From the NCBI GenBank assembly GCA_035693025.1, contig DASSHI010000010.1:1-14485 (forward strand): DNA of 14,485 nt, in the 5' to 3' direction. This DNA is from VRUE01 sp035693025 (GTDB taxonomy: Bacteria > Actinomycetota > Thermoleophilia > Solirubrobacterales > 70-9). A model generated the notes under the pieces. The model worked only from the letters and a program-made list of their open reading frames with translations. It was not told where the DNA came from and did no database searches. A program made the position numbers and the translations under genes. Positions 5,125 to 11,361 of this stretch are shown here, piece by piece (position 1 is the first letter of the stretch; the number at the start of each line of letters is the position of its first letter).

Positions 5125-7308
5125 CTACTCCAGCGTCTGCTCGACCTGTTTCGTCTCGAAGAACTCGAGCACGTCGCCCTCCTTGACGTCGGCATAGCCG
5201 TCGAGCACGACGCCGCACTCCTGGCCCTCCTCGACTTCCTGCACGTTGTCTTTGAAGCGCCGCAGCGAGCCGAGGTTGCCGTTCCAGATGACGGTGCCCT
5301 CGCGAATCAGACGCACGCTCGCGGTGCGGGTGACCCTGCCCTCGTTGACGATGCAGCCGGCGATGCGACCGACTTTGGACGCCTTGAAGGTCTGTTTGAC
5401 CTCGGCCTCGCCGAGGATCTCCTCGACCTCGACCGCCTCGAGCATGCCCTCCATGGCGTTGCGCAGGTCTTCGGTGATTTTGTAGATGACCGAGTAGGTG
5501 CGGACGTCGACGCCCTCGCGCTCGGCCGCCTTGCGAGCGTCGGCCAGGGGCCGCACGTTGAAGCCGATCACGATCGCGTCGGAGGCCGAGGCGAGCATCA
5601 CGTCGGACTCGTTGATGCCGCCGGTCTGCGAATGGATGATGTTGATCCCCACCTGCTCCTGCGGGACTTTGGCGATCTCGTCCTGGAGCGCCTCGAGCGA
5701 GCCCGCGACGTCGGCCTTGAGCACGATGTCGAGCTCCTTGATGTCGCCTTCCTGGGCGCGCGAGAAGACCTCCTCGAGGCTGACCTTGCGCGCCTGGCGG
5801 CGAGCCAGGGCCTCGGTCTTCAAGCGGTTGCCGCGCTCCTGGGCGAGCTGGCGGGCGCGGCGATCGTTCTCGACCGCGTGCACGTGCTCGCCGGCCTCGC
5901 AGACACCCTCGAAGCCGAGCACCTCGACCGGCATTCCCGGACCGGCCTCCTGGACGCGCGCACCGGTGAAGTCCTGCATCGCCCGCACGCGACCCCACTG
6001 GGGCCCGGCGACGAGCGAGTCGCCGACCGAGAGCGTGCCGCGCTGGACGAGGATCGTGACCACCGGGCCGCGCCCCGGGTCGAGCTGGGACTCGACCACG
6101 GCGCCCGAGCCGGGCGCATCCGGGTTGGCGCCCAGCTCCTCGAGCTCGGAGACGAGCAGGATCATGTCGAGCAGGTTGTCGAGGCCCTCGTGGGTCTTGG
6201 CGGAGACGTCGCAGTAGACGGTCTCTCCCCCCCAGTCCTCCGGCGTCAGGCCGTCGGCGGCGAGCTCGTTGCGCACGCGGTCGGGCTGAGCGCCCTCTTT
6301 GTCGATCTTGTTGACCGCGATCAGGATCGGCACGTCGGCGGCGCGGGCGTGGTCGATCGCCTCTTTGGTCTGCGGCATGACGCCGTCGTCGGCTGCGACG
6401 ACGACGACGGCGACGTCGGTGACCTTGGCGCCGCGGGCTCGCATCGCGGTGAAGGCGGCGTGGCCCGGCGTGTCGAGGAAGGTGATCGTCTTGCGGTCGT
6501 GGTGGACCTGGTAGGCGCCGATGTGCTGGGTGATCCCGCCGGCCTCCCCCGCGGCGACCTCGGTCTCGCGGATCGCGTCGAGCAGCGAGGTCTTGCCGTG
6601 GTCGACGTGACCCATGATCGTCACTACAGGCGGCCGGTCGACGAGGCTCTCCGCGGCGTCTTCGAACTGCGGCGCCTCGGGCTCCTCCTCGCCCACGGTG
6701 ACGATCTCGATCTTGCGGTCGTACTCGTCGGCGATCGCCTTGATCGACTCGTCGGTGAGCGTCTGGGTAAGCGTCGCCATCTCGCCCATCATCATCAGCT
6801 TCTTGATCACCTCGGCGCTGCCCAGGCCGAGCAGCTCGGCGACCTCACGCACGGTCGCGCCGGAGTTGACCTTGGTCGCCTCGGGCTCGGCGGGCGCCTC
6901 GGTTTTGACCGGTGGCTCCTCGAGCAGCGGCCGGCGTCGCCGCCCACCGCGGCGCCGTGGTGGCCGCTGCGGCGGTGGGCCGCCCATCTGGTCGCGCCGC
7001 GCGGCTTGCGAATCGATGACGACGCGGCGTTTTTTGCCGCCGGCCGCCGGTTTTTTCGCGGCCGGGGCCGCTTTCGCCGCCGGTTTGACCGGCTGGGCCG
7101 GCGAAGCCTCGGCTTTCGCCTCCGCCTTGGCGGGAGCGGGTTTGGTCGCGGCCGGTTTGCCGTTGCCGAGAGCCGTGAGGGCATCCGCCTCCTCGACGCT
7201 CGAGGCGGCGGCTTTGGCCTCGATCCCGGCTTTTTGCAAAGCCGTCAGCAGCTCTTTGCTGCTGACGCCTTGGGCTTTGGCGATCTCGTGGACGCGCTTC
7301 TTAGCCAC
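5125..7308 (-). CDS. infB: Translation initiation factor IF-2
   Basis: A GTPase that brings fMet-tRNA to the 30S subunit and promotes 50S joining. It is 727 residues. An IF2-N module lies at residues 1-45 (VHEIAKAQGVSSKELL), followed by a low-complexity Ala/Lys/Pro and Arg-rich linker (about 50-145). A second IF2-N-like module (ATVREVAELLGLGSAEVIKK) starts at 151. The G domain has G1 GHVDHGKT (233-240), G2 GITQHIG (258-264), G3 DTPGH (279-283), G4 NKID (333-336) and G5 SAKT (369-372). The C-terminal beta-barrel and fMet-tRNA-binding C2 domain (ending VLEFFETKQVEQ) is present. It is shorter than many actinobacterial IF-2 proteins because of a shorter linker. The start is GTG 7308 in a TAGTG overlap with nusA, with GAGGAGG further upstream. 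The ylxR gene that commonly sits between nusA and infB is absent. Two A6 runs encode Lys-Lys pairs in the linker. Confidence 0.99.
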   Translation of the reverse strand: MAKKRVHEIAKAQGVSSKELLTALQKAGIEAKAAASSVEEADALTALGNGKPAATKPAPAKAEAKAEASPAQPVKPAAKAAPAAKKPAAGGKKRRVVIDSQAARRDQMGGPPPQRPPRRRGGRRRRPLLEEPPVKTEAPAEPEATKVNSGATVREVAELLGLGSAEVIKKLMMMGEMATLTQTLTDESIKAIADEYDRKIEIVTVGEEEPEAPQFEDAAESLVDRPPVVTIMGHVDHGKTSLLDAIRETEVAAGEAGGITQHIGAYQVHHDRKTITFLDTPGHAAFTAMRARGAKVTDVAVVVVAADDGVMPQTKEAIDHARAADVPILIAVNKIDKEGAQPDRVRNELAADGLTPEDWGGETVYCDVSAKTHEGLDNLLDMILLVSELEELGANPDAPGSGAVVESQLDPGRGPVVTILVQRGTLSVGDSLVAGPQWGRVRAMQDFTGARVQEAGPGMPVEVLGFEGVCEAGEHVHAVENDRRARQLAQERGNRLKTEALARRQARKVSLEEVFSRAQEGDIKELDIVLKADVAGSLEALQDEIAKVPQEQVGINIIHSQTGGINESDVMLASASDAIVIGFNVRPLADARKAAEREGVDVRTYSVIYKITEDLRNAMEGMLEAVEVEEILGEAEVKQTFKASKVGRIAGCIVNEGRVTRTASVRLIREGTVIWNGNLGSLRRFKDNVQEVEEGQECGVVLDGYADVKEGDVLEFFETKQVEQTLE

Positions 7309-8780
7309 TAAGCCTGCTCAGCCTCCTCGACCACGGGCTCTTGCTCGCCCGCCTCAGACACCCCTGAGTCGACGGGATCCGCGTCCTGAGGCTCTTCGTC
7401 AGCGGGCTCCTCGAAGGCGTCATCTGCCTTGGCGACGATCTCCGAAACCTGCCCTTCGTCGGCGGCCGGGTCGGCGAGGATCGCGACTTCGGCTTCCTCC
7501 AGCGGCGCGAGCACCGCGATCTGGTTGGTCTCGAAGCGGGCCAGCGCCTGGTGAGTCGGCAGGCCGCAGTAGTGAGACTCGCCGATCGCGGCGTTGGGGC
7601 AGCGACGGCCGTTGGAGAGCACCGCCATGCAATGCCCGTCGGACTGCTCCTCGCCCTCGTACTCCTCGACCTCGTCCTCGGAGGCGAACTCGGTCTCCGA
7701 CTTGATGTCGACCCGCCAGCCGGTGAGGCGCGCGGCAAGGCGCGCGTTCTGGCCGTCGCGGCCGATCGCCAGCGAGAGCTGGTCGTCGGGGACGATCACC
7801 GTCGCCTGGCGCTCCTCGTCGTCGACGATGACCTCACGCACGCGGGCGGGCGAGAGCGCCTTGGCGACAAAGCGGGCGGGCTCCTCGTTGTAGGGGATGA
7901 TGTCGATCTTCTCGCCGCGCAGCTCGGAGACGACCATGCGCACGCGCGAGCCGCGCGGCCCGACGCAGGCGCCGACCGGATCGACGCCGTCGGTGTGGGA
8001 GACGACGGCGATCTTCGAGCGGTAGCCGGGCTCGCGGGCGACGCCGACGATCTCGACCAGCTTGTCGGCGATCTCCGGCACCTCCATCTCGAACAGGCTC
8101 TTGATCAGCTCGGGGCTGCGGCGCGAGACGACGATCGCCGGGCCTTTGGTCGAGTCGGAGACGTCGGTGATCACGGCCTTGACCCGCATGCCGTGGTCGT
8201 AGCGCTCGTTGTAGACCTGCTCGGACTTGGGCAGCAGCGCCTCGACCCGCTCACGCAGCTGAACCAGCGTGTAGCGCTTGTCGGATTGCTGGATGATCCC
8301 GGTGATCAGCTCGCCGACCCGGTCCTGGTACTCGTCGAACATCATCATCCGTTCGGCCTCGCGGATCCGCTGCAGGATCACCTGCTTGGCGGTCTGGGCG
8401 GCGATCCGGCCGAAGTCCTCGGGGGTGACGTCGCGGGTCTCGATCTGATCCTCGTAGGGCGCGATCATCTCCGGATCCAGCTCGGGATCCTCGGGCTCTT
8501 TGAGCTCGCCCGTTTCGGGGTCGATCTCACGCTCTTCCTCCTCCTGGGCCTCGGCCGCCTCGGCCAGCAGCTTCTCCTCGAGCTCGGCCGGCAGGATCAA
8601 TTCGAAGACGCGGAAGTCGCCGGTCTCGTGGTCGAGGTCGACGCGGGCGTATTTGGCGGCCCCCGGCGTCTTCTTGTAAGCGGACAGCAGGGCGTCGGCG
8701 AGCGCGTCCATCAGCTTGTCGGCGGAGATGCCCTTCTCCTGCTCGAGCCCCTTGATTGCTTCGACGATCTCTTTGCTCAC
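7308..8780 (-). CDS. nusA: Transcription termination/antitermination protein NusA with C-terminal Cys/His motif
   Basis: NusA binds RNA polymerase and nascent RNA, modulating pausing, termination and antitermination. The 490-residue protein has the RNAP-binding N-terminal domain (1-about 140, including VTPEDFGRIAAQTAKQ at 118-133), with a Glu-rich stretch at about 67-105. The S1 domain (about 190-255, GMRVKAVITDV), KH1 with GACVGPRGSRV (270-280) and KH2 with SLAIGRDGQNARLAARLTGW (336-355) follow. Past KH2 there is an acidic linker, then an unusual cluster: Cys384, Cys394, Cys405 and His410 (C-X9-C-X10-C-X4-H) inside HCMAVLSNGRRC to YCGLPTH. This resembles small zinc-knuckle modules with a C..G..C..YC..H pattern. 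An acidic tail completes the protein. The start is GTG 8780, with AAGGAG 5 nt upstream and a GTGA overlap with rimP. Core identity is certain; metal binding by the extension is inference. Confidence 0.98.
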   Translation of the reverse strand: MSKEIVEAIKGLEQEKGISADKLMDALADALLSAYKKTPGAAKYARVDLDHETGDFRVFELILPAELEEKLLAEAAEAQEEEEREIDPETGELKEPEDPELDPEMIAPYEDQIETRDVTPEDFGRIAAQTAKQVILQRIREAERMMMFDEYQDRVGELITGIIQQSDKRYTLVQLRERVEALLPKSEQVYNERYDHGMRVKAVITDVSDSTKGPAIVVSRRSPELIKSLFEMEVPEIADKLVEIVGVAREPGYRSKIAVVSHTDGVDPVGACVGPRGSRVRMVVSELRGEKIDIIPYNEEPARFVAKALSPARVREVIVDDEERQATVIVPDDQLSLAIGRDGQNARLAARLTGWRVDIKSETEFASEDEVEEYEGEEQSDGHCMAVLSNGRRCPNAAIGESHYCGLPTHQALARFETNQIAVLAPLEEAEVAILADPAADEGQVSEIVAKADDAFEEPADEEPQDADPVDSGVSEAGEQEPVVEEAEQA

Positions 8781-9010
8781 GACTGCTCCTTACGGTATTT
8801 CGAGCCCGGCGAGGAAACCTCCAGGGCGTACTCTGCGCGAAGCTCGTTGAGATGCTTGGTGACCCGCTCGCAGAGCGCCAGGTCGACTCCCTCCGGGTGG
8901 TCGATGAAGAGGCGCAGCGTTTCGGTTCCCGGCTGCTCGAGCGCGACCAGATCGAGCTCGGAATCGAGCTCTGAGAGCTGCTGTTGGATGCTGTCTTTGA
9001 GGTCTGCCAT
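8777..9010 (-). CDS. rimP: Ribosome maturation factor RimP, N-terminal domain only
   Basis: RimP helps assemble the 30S head; the full-length protein is about 150 residues with an N-terminal alpha/beta domain and a C-terminal SH3-like domain. This gene encodes 77 residues: LDLVALEQPGTETLRLFIDH, then GVDLALCERVTKHLNE and YALEVSSPG. These match the N-terminal domain through its conserved EVSSPG motif. Instead of the usual LDRPL continuation the protein ends with SKYRKEQS. The nusA GTG start overlaps its stop by 4 nt, so there is no room for the second domain and no frameshift remnant. The last codons (CGT AAG GAG CAG) double as the nusA Shine-Dalgarno. The ATG at 9010 lies 16 nt after an intrinsic terminator. 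Position directly before nusA is the classical rimP-nusA-infB order and supports the assignment. Function with one domain is uncertain. Confidence 0.85.
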   Translation of the reverse strand: MADLKDSIQQQLSELDSELDLVALEQPGTETLRLFIDHPEGVDLALCERVTKHLNELRAEYALEVSSPGSKYRKEQS

Positions 9011-9025
9011 GCCTGGTTCGGGACG

Positions 9026-9050
9026 AAAAAAAAGTGGGCCAGGCCCACTT
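9026..9050 (-). terminator. Intrinsic terminator immediately before rimP; likely attenuator
   Basis: On the minus strand a perfect inverted repeat AAGTGGGCC-T-GGCCCACTT (9050-9032; effectively 7-8 bp with a 3-5 nt loop) runs straight into eight consecutive T (9033-9026). This is the strongest rho-independent terminator in the window. Only 16 nt remain to the rimP ATG, too few for a conventional promoter. Transcripts reaching rimP-nusA-infB must therefore either read through it or start in those 16 nt. It may end coaBC transcription, attenuate the nusA operon, or do both. NusA stimulates hairpin-dependent termination and autoregulates its operon in E. coli, so feedback control here is a reasonable inference. 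Confidence 0.85.
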
Positions 9051-9084
9051 CTCGCTACTGCATAGGGACAAAAAGCTTGCGGTC

Positions 9085-9090
9085 AGTATA
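9085..9090 (-). promoter_or_regulatory. Possible -10 box (TATACT) for the rimP-nusA operon
   Basis: The minus strand reads GGGCTATACTGACC. The same GGCTATACT 9-mer forms the -10 of the mihF promoter candidate. A start about 7 nt downstream would give a leader of about 68 nt containing the terminator at 9050-9026. No -35 hexamer is visible at 16-18 nt spacing; that sequence is the edge of the long palindrome. The hexamer match is clear, promoter activity is a guess. Confidence 0.35.
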
Positions 9091-9245
9091 GCCCGGTTGG
9101 GTGGCGGGGCGGTGGGGGTGTCTGCCCGCTTGCTGGGTTTTTCGCCCGGGGAGCCCGCGCCACTCGGGAGTTGGCGGGGCGAAAAACGGACGCCGCTGCG
9201 CCGGCAGACACCCCCACCACCCCTTTACGCCACAAAACCGGGCTA
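9089..9245. repeat. 157-bp nested inverted repeat (MITE-like or structured RNA) between coaBC and rimP
   Basis: Three nested arm pairs share one centre. The outer arms are 9089-9106 with 9228-9245 (18 bp, two mismatches, perfect for the terminal 10 bp TAGCCCGGTT). The middle arms are 9111-9126 with 9203-9218 (16 bp perfect, GGTGGGGGTGTCTGCC). The inner arms are 9137-9147 with 9177-9187 (11 bp perfect, GTTTTTCGCCC). Both ends are TA dinucleotides, and the right end supplies the coaBC stop codon TAG. It could be a non-autonomous TA-target palindromic element, a coaBC terminator, or a structured leader RNA. No ORF of interest lies inside. This is the main content of the 232-bp gap 9011-9242. Confidence 0.8.
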
Positions 9246-10487
9246 TCCGGCCTTGAGATTGGAGCTACTTCGAAGCTGGTCGACGCGGTCGAGGATCTGC
9301 TCGGCTATCACGTCCTTTGGCGCTTGCGCGAGCGTGAACTCGCTGGTGGAGCTGACAAGGGTTGCGGCGTTTTCGGGGCTCTCGAAGCCGATCTCGGGAT
9401 TTGAGACGTCGTTGAGGACGATCAGGTCGATGCCCTTGCGGTCGAGCTTCTCGCGGGCGCGCCGGACGTCGTTGCCGTGTTCGGCGGCGAAGCCGACGAC
9501 GGTCTGGCCCTCGGTCCGCTCTGCCGTGAGGGCGGCGAGGATGTCCTCGGTCGACTCCAGCCGCAGCTCGAGGGAGCCCTCGCGCCGCAGCTTGCCCGCC
9601 GCCGCCTCCGCCGGCCTGAAGTCGGCGGGCGCTGCCGCCATGAGGAGGAGATCGGCCTTGGCGAACTCGGATCGTGCGGCCTCGGCCAGCTGTGCGGCGG
9701 TCTCGACGTCGATGCGGCGTGCGCCCGCAGGCTCGGGAAGCGCGACGTTGGCGGCGATCAGGGTGACGTCGGCGCCGCGCCTGGCGGCTGCCGCGGCGAG
9801 GGCCAGGCCCATGCGCCCGCTCGAGCGATTGCCGAGGAAGCGCACCGCGTCGATCGGCTCGCGCGTGCCGCCGGCGGTGACCAGCACCCGCATGCCGTCC
9901 CAGGGCCGCCCCCCCGCGGGCAGCGCCGCTTCGACCCGGGCCAGCAGCTCTGCCGGATCGGGCAGGCGCCCCCTGCCGTGCTCGCCGCGCGAGGCGAGGC
10001 GGCCCTCGCCGGGCTCGATCGTCTCGACGCCGCGCCCGCGCAGCGCCTCCAGGTTGGCCTGGGTCGCCGCCGCCGCGTACATGCGGTCGTTCATCGCGGG
10101 CGCGACCAGGCGCGGTGCGGCGCAGGCGAGGAAGGAGGTGGTGAGCATCGAATCCGCCATCCCGGCCGCGAGCTTGGCCAGCGTGTTGGCCGAGGCGGGA
10201 GCGACCAGATAGGCGTCGCAATTGGCGGCGACCTCGAGGTGGCCGATCGGATCGTGCTCGGGCCGCGGATCGCCGGGGAAGGCACCGCCGAGCGGGTCGC
10301 GCTCGAACTCGGAGGTCAGCACCGGGGCGCCGGCGATGCCCTCGAAGGAGGCGGCGCCGACGAAGCGCTGGGCGTTCTCGGTCATCACGACGCGCACGCC
10401 GTGCCCCGCGAGGGTCGCGAGGCGAGCCAGCTCCAGCGACTTGTAAGCAGCTATCCCGCCGCTTACGCCGAGCAGGATCCTGGCCAT
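9243..10487 (-). CDS. coaBC: Bifunctional phosphopantothenoylcysteine decarboxylase / phosphopantothenate-cysteine ligase
   Basis: Catalyses two steps of coenzyme A synthesis: ligation of cysteine to 4'-phosphopantothenate (CoaB, CTP-dependent in bacteria) and FMN-dependent decarboxylation to 4'-phosphopantetheine (CoaC). The 414-residue protein has the CoaC flavodoxin-like half with GVSGGIAAYKSLELAR (7-22), the catalytic His83 in IGHLEVA, APASANT (96-102) and PAMND (130-134). The CoaB half has LVTAGGTREPIDAVRFLGNR (202-221) then SSGRMG, AAAPADFRP (284-292), Lys299 and NDVS (359-362). The CoaC loop that carries a catalytic cysteine in E. coli (ACGDVGPGRM) reads ASRGEHGRGRL here, with no Cys. 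The start at ATG 10487 has a strong AGGAGG (10497-10492) 4 nt upstream. It follows rpoZ after 25 nt. Its stop codon lies inside the long inverted repeat at 9089-9245. Confidence 0.97.
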   Translation of the reverse strand: MARILLGVSGGIAAYKSLELARLATLAGHGVRVVMTENAQRFVGAASFEGIAGAPVLTSEFERDPLGGAFPGDPRPEHDPIGHLEVAANCDAYLVAPASANTLAKLAAGMADSMLTTSFLACAAPRLVAPAMNDRMYAAAATQANLEALRGRGVETIEPGEGRLASRGEHGRGRLPDPAELLARVEAALPAGGRPWDGMRVLVTAGGTREPIDAVRFLGNRSSGRMGLALAAAAARRGADVTLIAANVALPEPAGARRIDVETAAQLAEAARSEFAKADLLLMAAAPADFRPAEAAAGKLRREGSLELRLESTEDILAALTAERTEGQTVVGFAAEHGNDVRRAREKLDRKGIDLIVLNDVSNPEIGFESPENAATLVSSTSEFTLAQAPKDVIAEQILDRVDQLRSSSNLKAG

Positions 10488-10491
10488 GTCT

Positions 10492-10497
10492 CCTCCT
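10492..10497 (-). promoter_or_regulatory. Strong ribosome-binding site of coaBC
   Basis: AGGAGG on the minus strand, 4 nt before ATG 10487, within the 25-nt gap after rpoZ. It is one of the few textbook Shine-Dalgarno sites in the window and fixes the coaBC start, whereas most neighbouring genes rely on stop/start overlap. Confidence 0.8.
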
Positions 10498-10512
10498 GTT
10501 TAGAAGAGTGCG

Positions 10513-10746
10513 CTAGGCGCGGTACTCGTATTTGAGCTTGCCCTCGGCAAGCTCCTCCAGCGCCATCGAGAGGTAGTTGCGATCGCCGCGGGTCTCGACC
10601 ATCGGCGGCGGATACTCGCCGAAGCCGCCCTCGCCGAGGTTGTGGAAGTAGCTGTTTATCTGCCGTGCCCGCTTCGCCGCGACGACGACTGCCGCGTAAT
10701 GCGAGTCGGCGTGGTCGAGGAGCTTGTCTACGCGTGGTTTGATCAT
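10513..10746 (-). CDS. rpoZ: DNA-directed RNA polymerase omega subunit
   Basis: The omega subunit wraps the beta' C-terminus and aids RNA polymerase assembly. The 77-residue protein contains the omega signature: MIKPRVDKLLDHADSHYAAV, VVAAKRARQINSYFH and YLSMALEELAEGKLKYEY. The A-x-x-RARQIN segment and the terminal AL-E-E-L-A-E-GK motif are family hallmarks. The middle insertion LGEGGFGEYPPPMVETRGDR is like the actinobacterial form. The ATG at 10746 overlaps the gmk stop in an ATGA junction. The gmk-rpoZ-coaBC order is conserved in Actinomycetota. It is somewhat shorter than mycobacterial omega because the N-terminal extension is missing. Confidence 0.96.
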   Translation of the reverse strand: MIKPRVDKLLDHADSHYAAVVVAAKRARQINSYFHNLGEGGFGEYPPPMVETRGDRNYLSMALEELAEGKLKYEYRA

Positions 10747-11321
10747 TCGGCTGCGGAGTCTACCGGTAAGCCCAGCTCGCTACGCACGATCTTCTCCAAC
10801 TCGGCTGCGGCGCGCTCCAGATCGTCGTTGACCAGACAGTGAGCGAACTCCCCCTGGGCGGCGAGCTCCTGCTCAGCAACCTCGAGCCGGGCATCGATCG
10901 CCTCAGGCGAGTCGGAGGCGCGCGACTCGAGCCGCTGGCGCAAAACGGCAGGATCGGGCGGCGCGATGAAGACCTGAATCGACTCGCGCATCGCGGCACG
11001 CACCTGGCGCGCCCCCTGGACCTCGATCTCGAGCACGACGGAATGACCGGCGTCGAGGCGCTTGCGCACCTCGGAGCGCAGCGTGCCGTAGCGGTTGCCG
11101 CTGTAGGTGGCGAACTCGAGGAAGTCTTCGCGCCCGATCCGCTCGTCGAACTCCGCCGCGGTGAGGAAATGGTAGTCGCGACCGTCGACCTCCCCCTCGC
11201 GGGGCTCGCGCGTGGTTGCGGAGATCGAGAGCTCCAGGCCGGGCACGCGTTCGAGCAGCTTGGCGATCAGCGTTCCCTTGCCGACCCCGCTCGGGCCCGT
11301 GATGACGAAGACTTTGGCCAT
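10743..11321 (-). CDS. gmk: Guanylate kinase
   Basis: Phosphorylates GMP to GDP with ATP, an essential step in GTP and dGTP supply. The 192-residue protein starts with the P-loop GPSGVGKG (residues 9-16). The GMP-binding region follows: SISATTREPREGEVDGRDYH then FL, and YSGNRYGT with the conserved Tyr residues. The lid and C-terminal helix (RLEVAEQELAAQGEFAHCLV) are present, so it is full length. ATG 11321 is the natural start because the P-loop strand MAKVFVITG begins there. No Shine-Dalgarno is visible in the 40-nt gap from mihF, which instead holds a small GC-rich hairpin. The stop overlaps the rpoZ ATG. In other bacteria guanylate kinase and omega are also paired, linking (p)ppGpp-sensitive enzymes, but regulation cannot be read here. 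Confidence 0.97.
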   Translation of the reverse strand: MAKVFVITGPSGVGKGTLIAKLLERVPGLELSISATTREPREGEVDGRDYHFLTAAEFDERIGREDFLEFATYSGNRYGTLRSEVRKRLDAGHSVVLEIEVQGARQVRAAMRESIQVFIAPPDPAVLRQRLESRASDSPEAIDARLEVAEQELAAQGEFAHCLVNDDLERAAAELEKIVRSELGLPVDSAAE

Positions 11322-11338
11322 TGACGGCCGGAGATACT

Positions 11339-11354
11339 GACCGGCGGACCGGTC
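11339..11354 (-). promoter_or_regulatory. Small hairpin between mihF and gmk
   Basis: The minus strand reads GACCGG-TCCG-CCGGTC, a perfect 6-bp stem with a 4-nt loop in the 40-nt gap. No T-run follows, so it is not an intrinsic terminator. It could stabilise or separate the mihF message from gmk. Function is unknown. Confidence 0.35.
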
Positions 11355-11361
11355 GGGTTCG

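Noticed and set aside
6942..6980. 12-bp inverted repeat with one mismatch inside infB
   Set aside because: It falls in the Pro/Arg/Gly-rich linker, where CCG/CGG-type codons generate such symmetry by chance.
7030..7056. T-runs next to GC-rich stems on the plus strand, resembling terminators
   Set aside because: No plus-strand gene exists here; the runs are Lys codons of infB read from the other strand.
4894..7311. 805-codon open frame on the plus strand opposite infB
   Set aside because: It is the antisense shadow of a certain infB gene; its product is Asp/Val/Leu/Arg low-complexity with no domain, as expected from GC-biased codon use.
9055..9063. Two-codon leader frame (ATG CAG TAG) just before the rimP terminator
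   Set aside because: Too short to distinguish from chance, and no ribosome-binding site precedes it; kept only as a note for leader mapping.
7551..9065. 504-codon open frame on the plus strand opposite nusA and rimP
   Set aside because: Antisense shadow with Asp/Leu/Val-rich composition and no family signature.
9011..9245. tRNA or known riboswitch in the coaBC-rimP gap (a tRNA precedes rimP in E. coli)
   Set aside because: No cloverleaf with T-loop GTTCRANNC or anticodon arm, and no riboswitch core that I recognise; only the nested inverted repeat and the terminator are visible.
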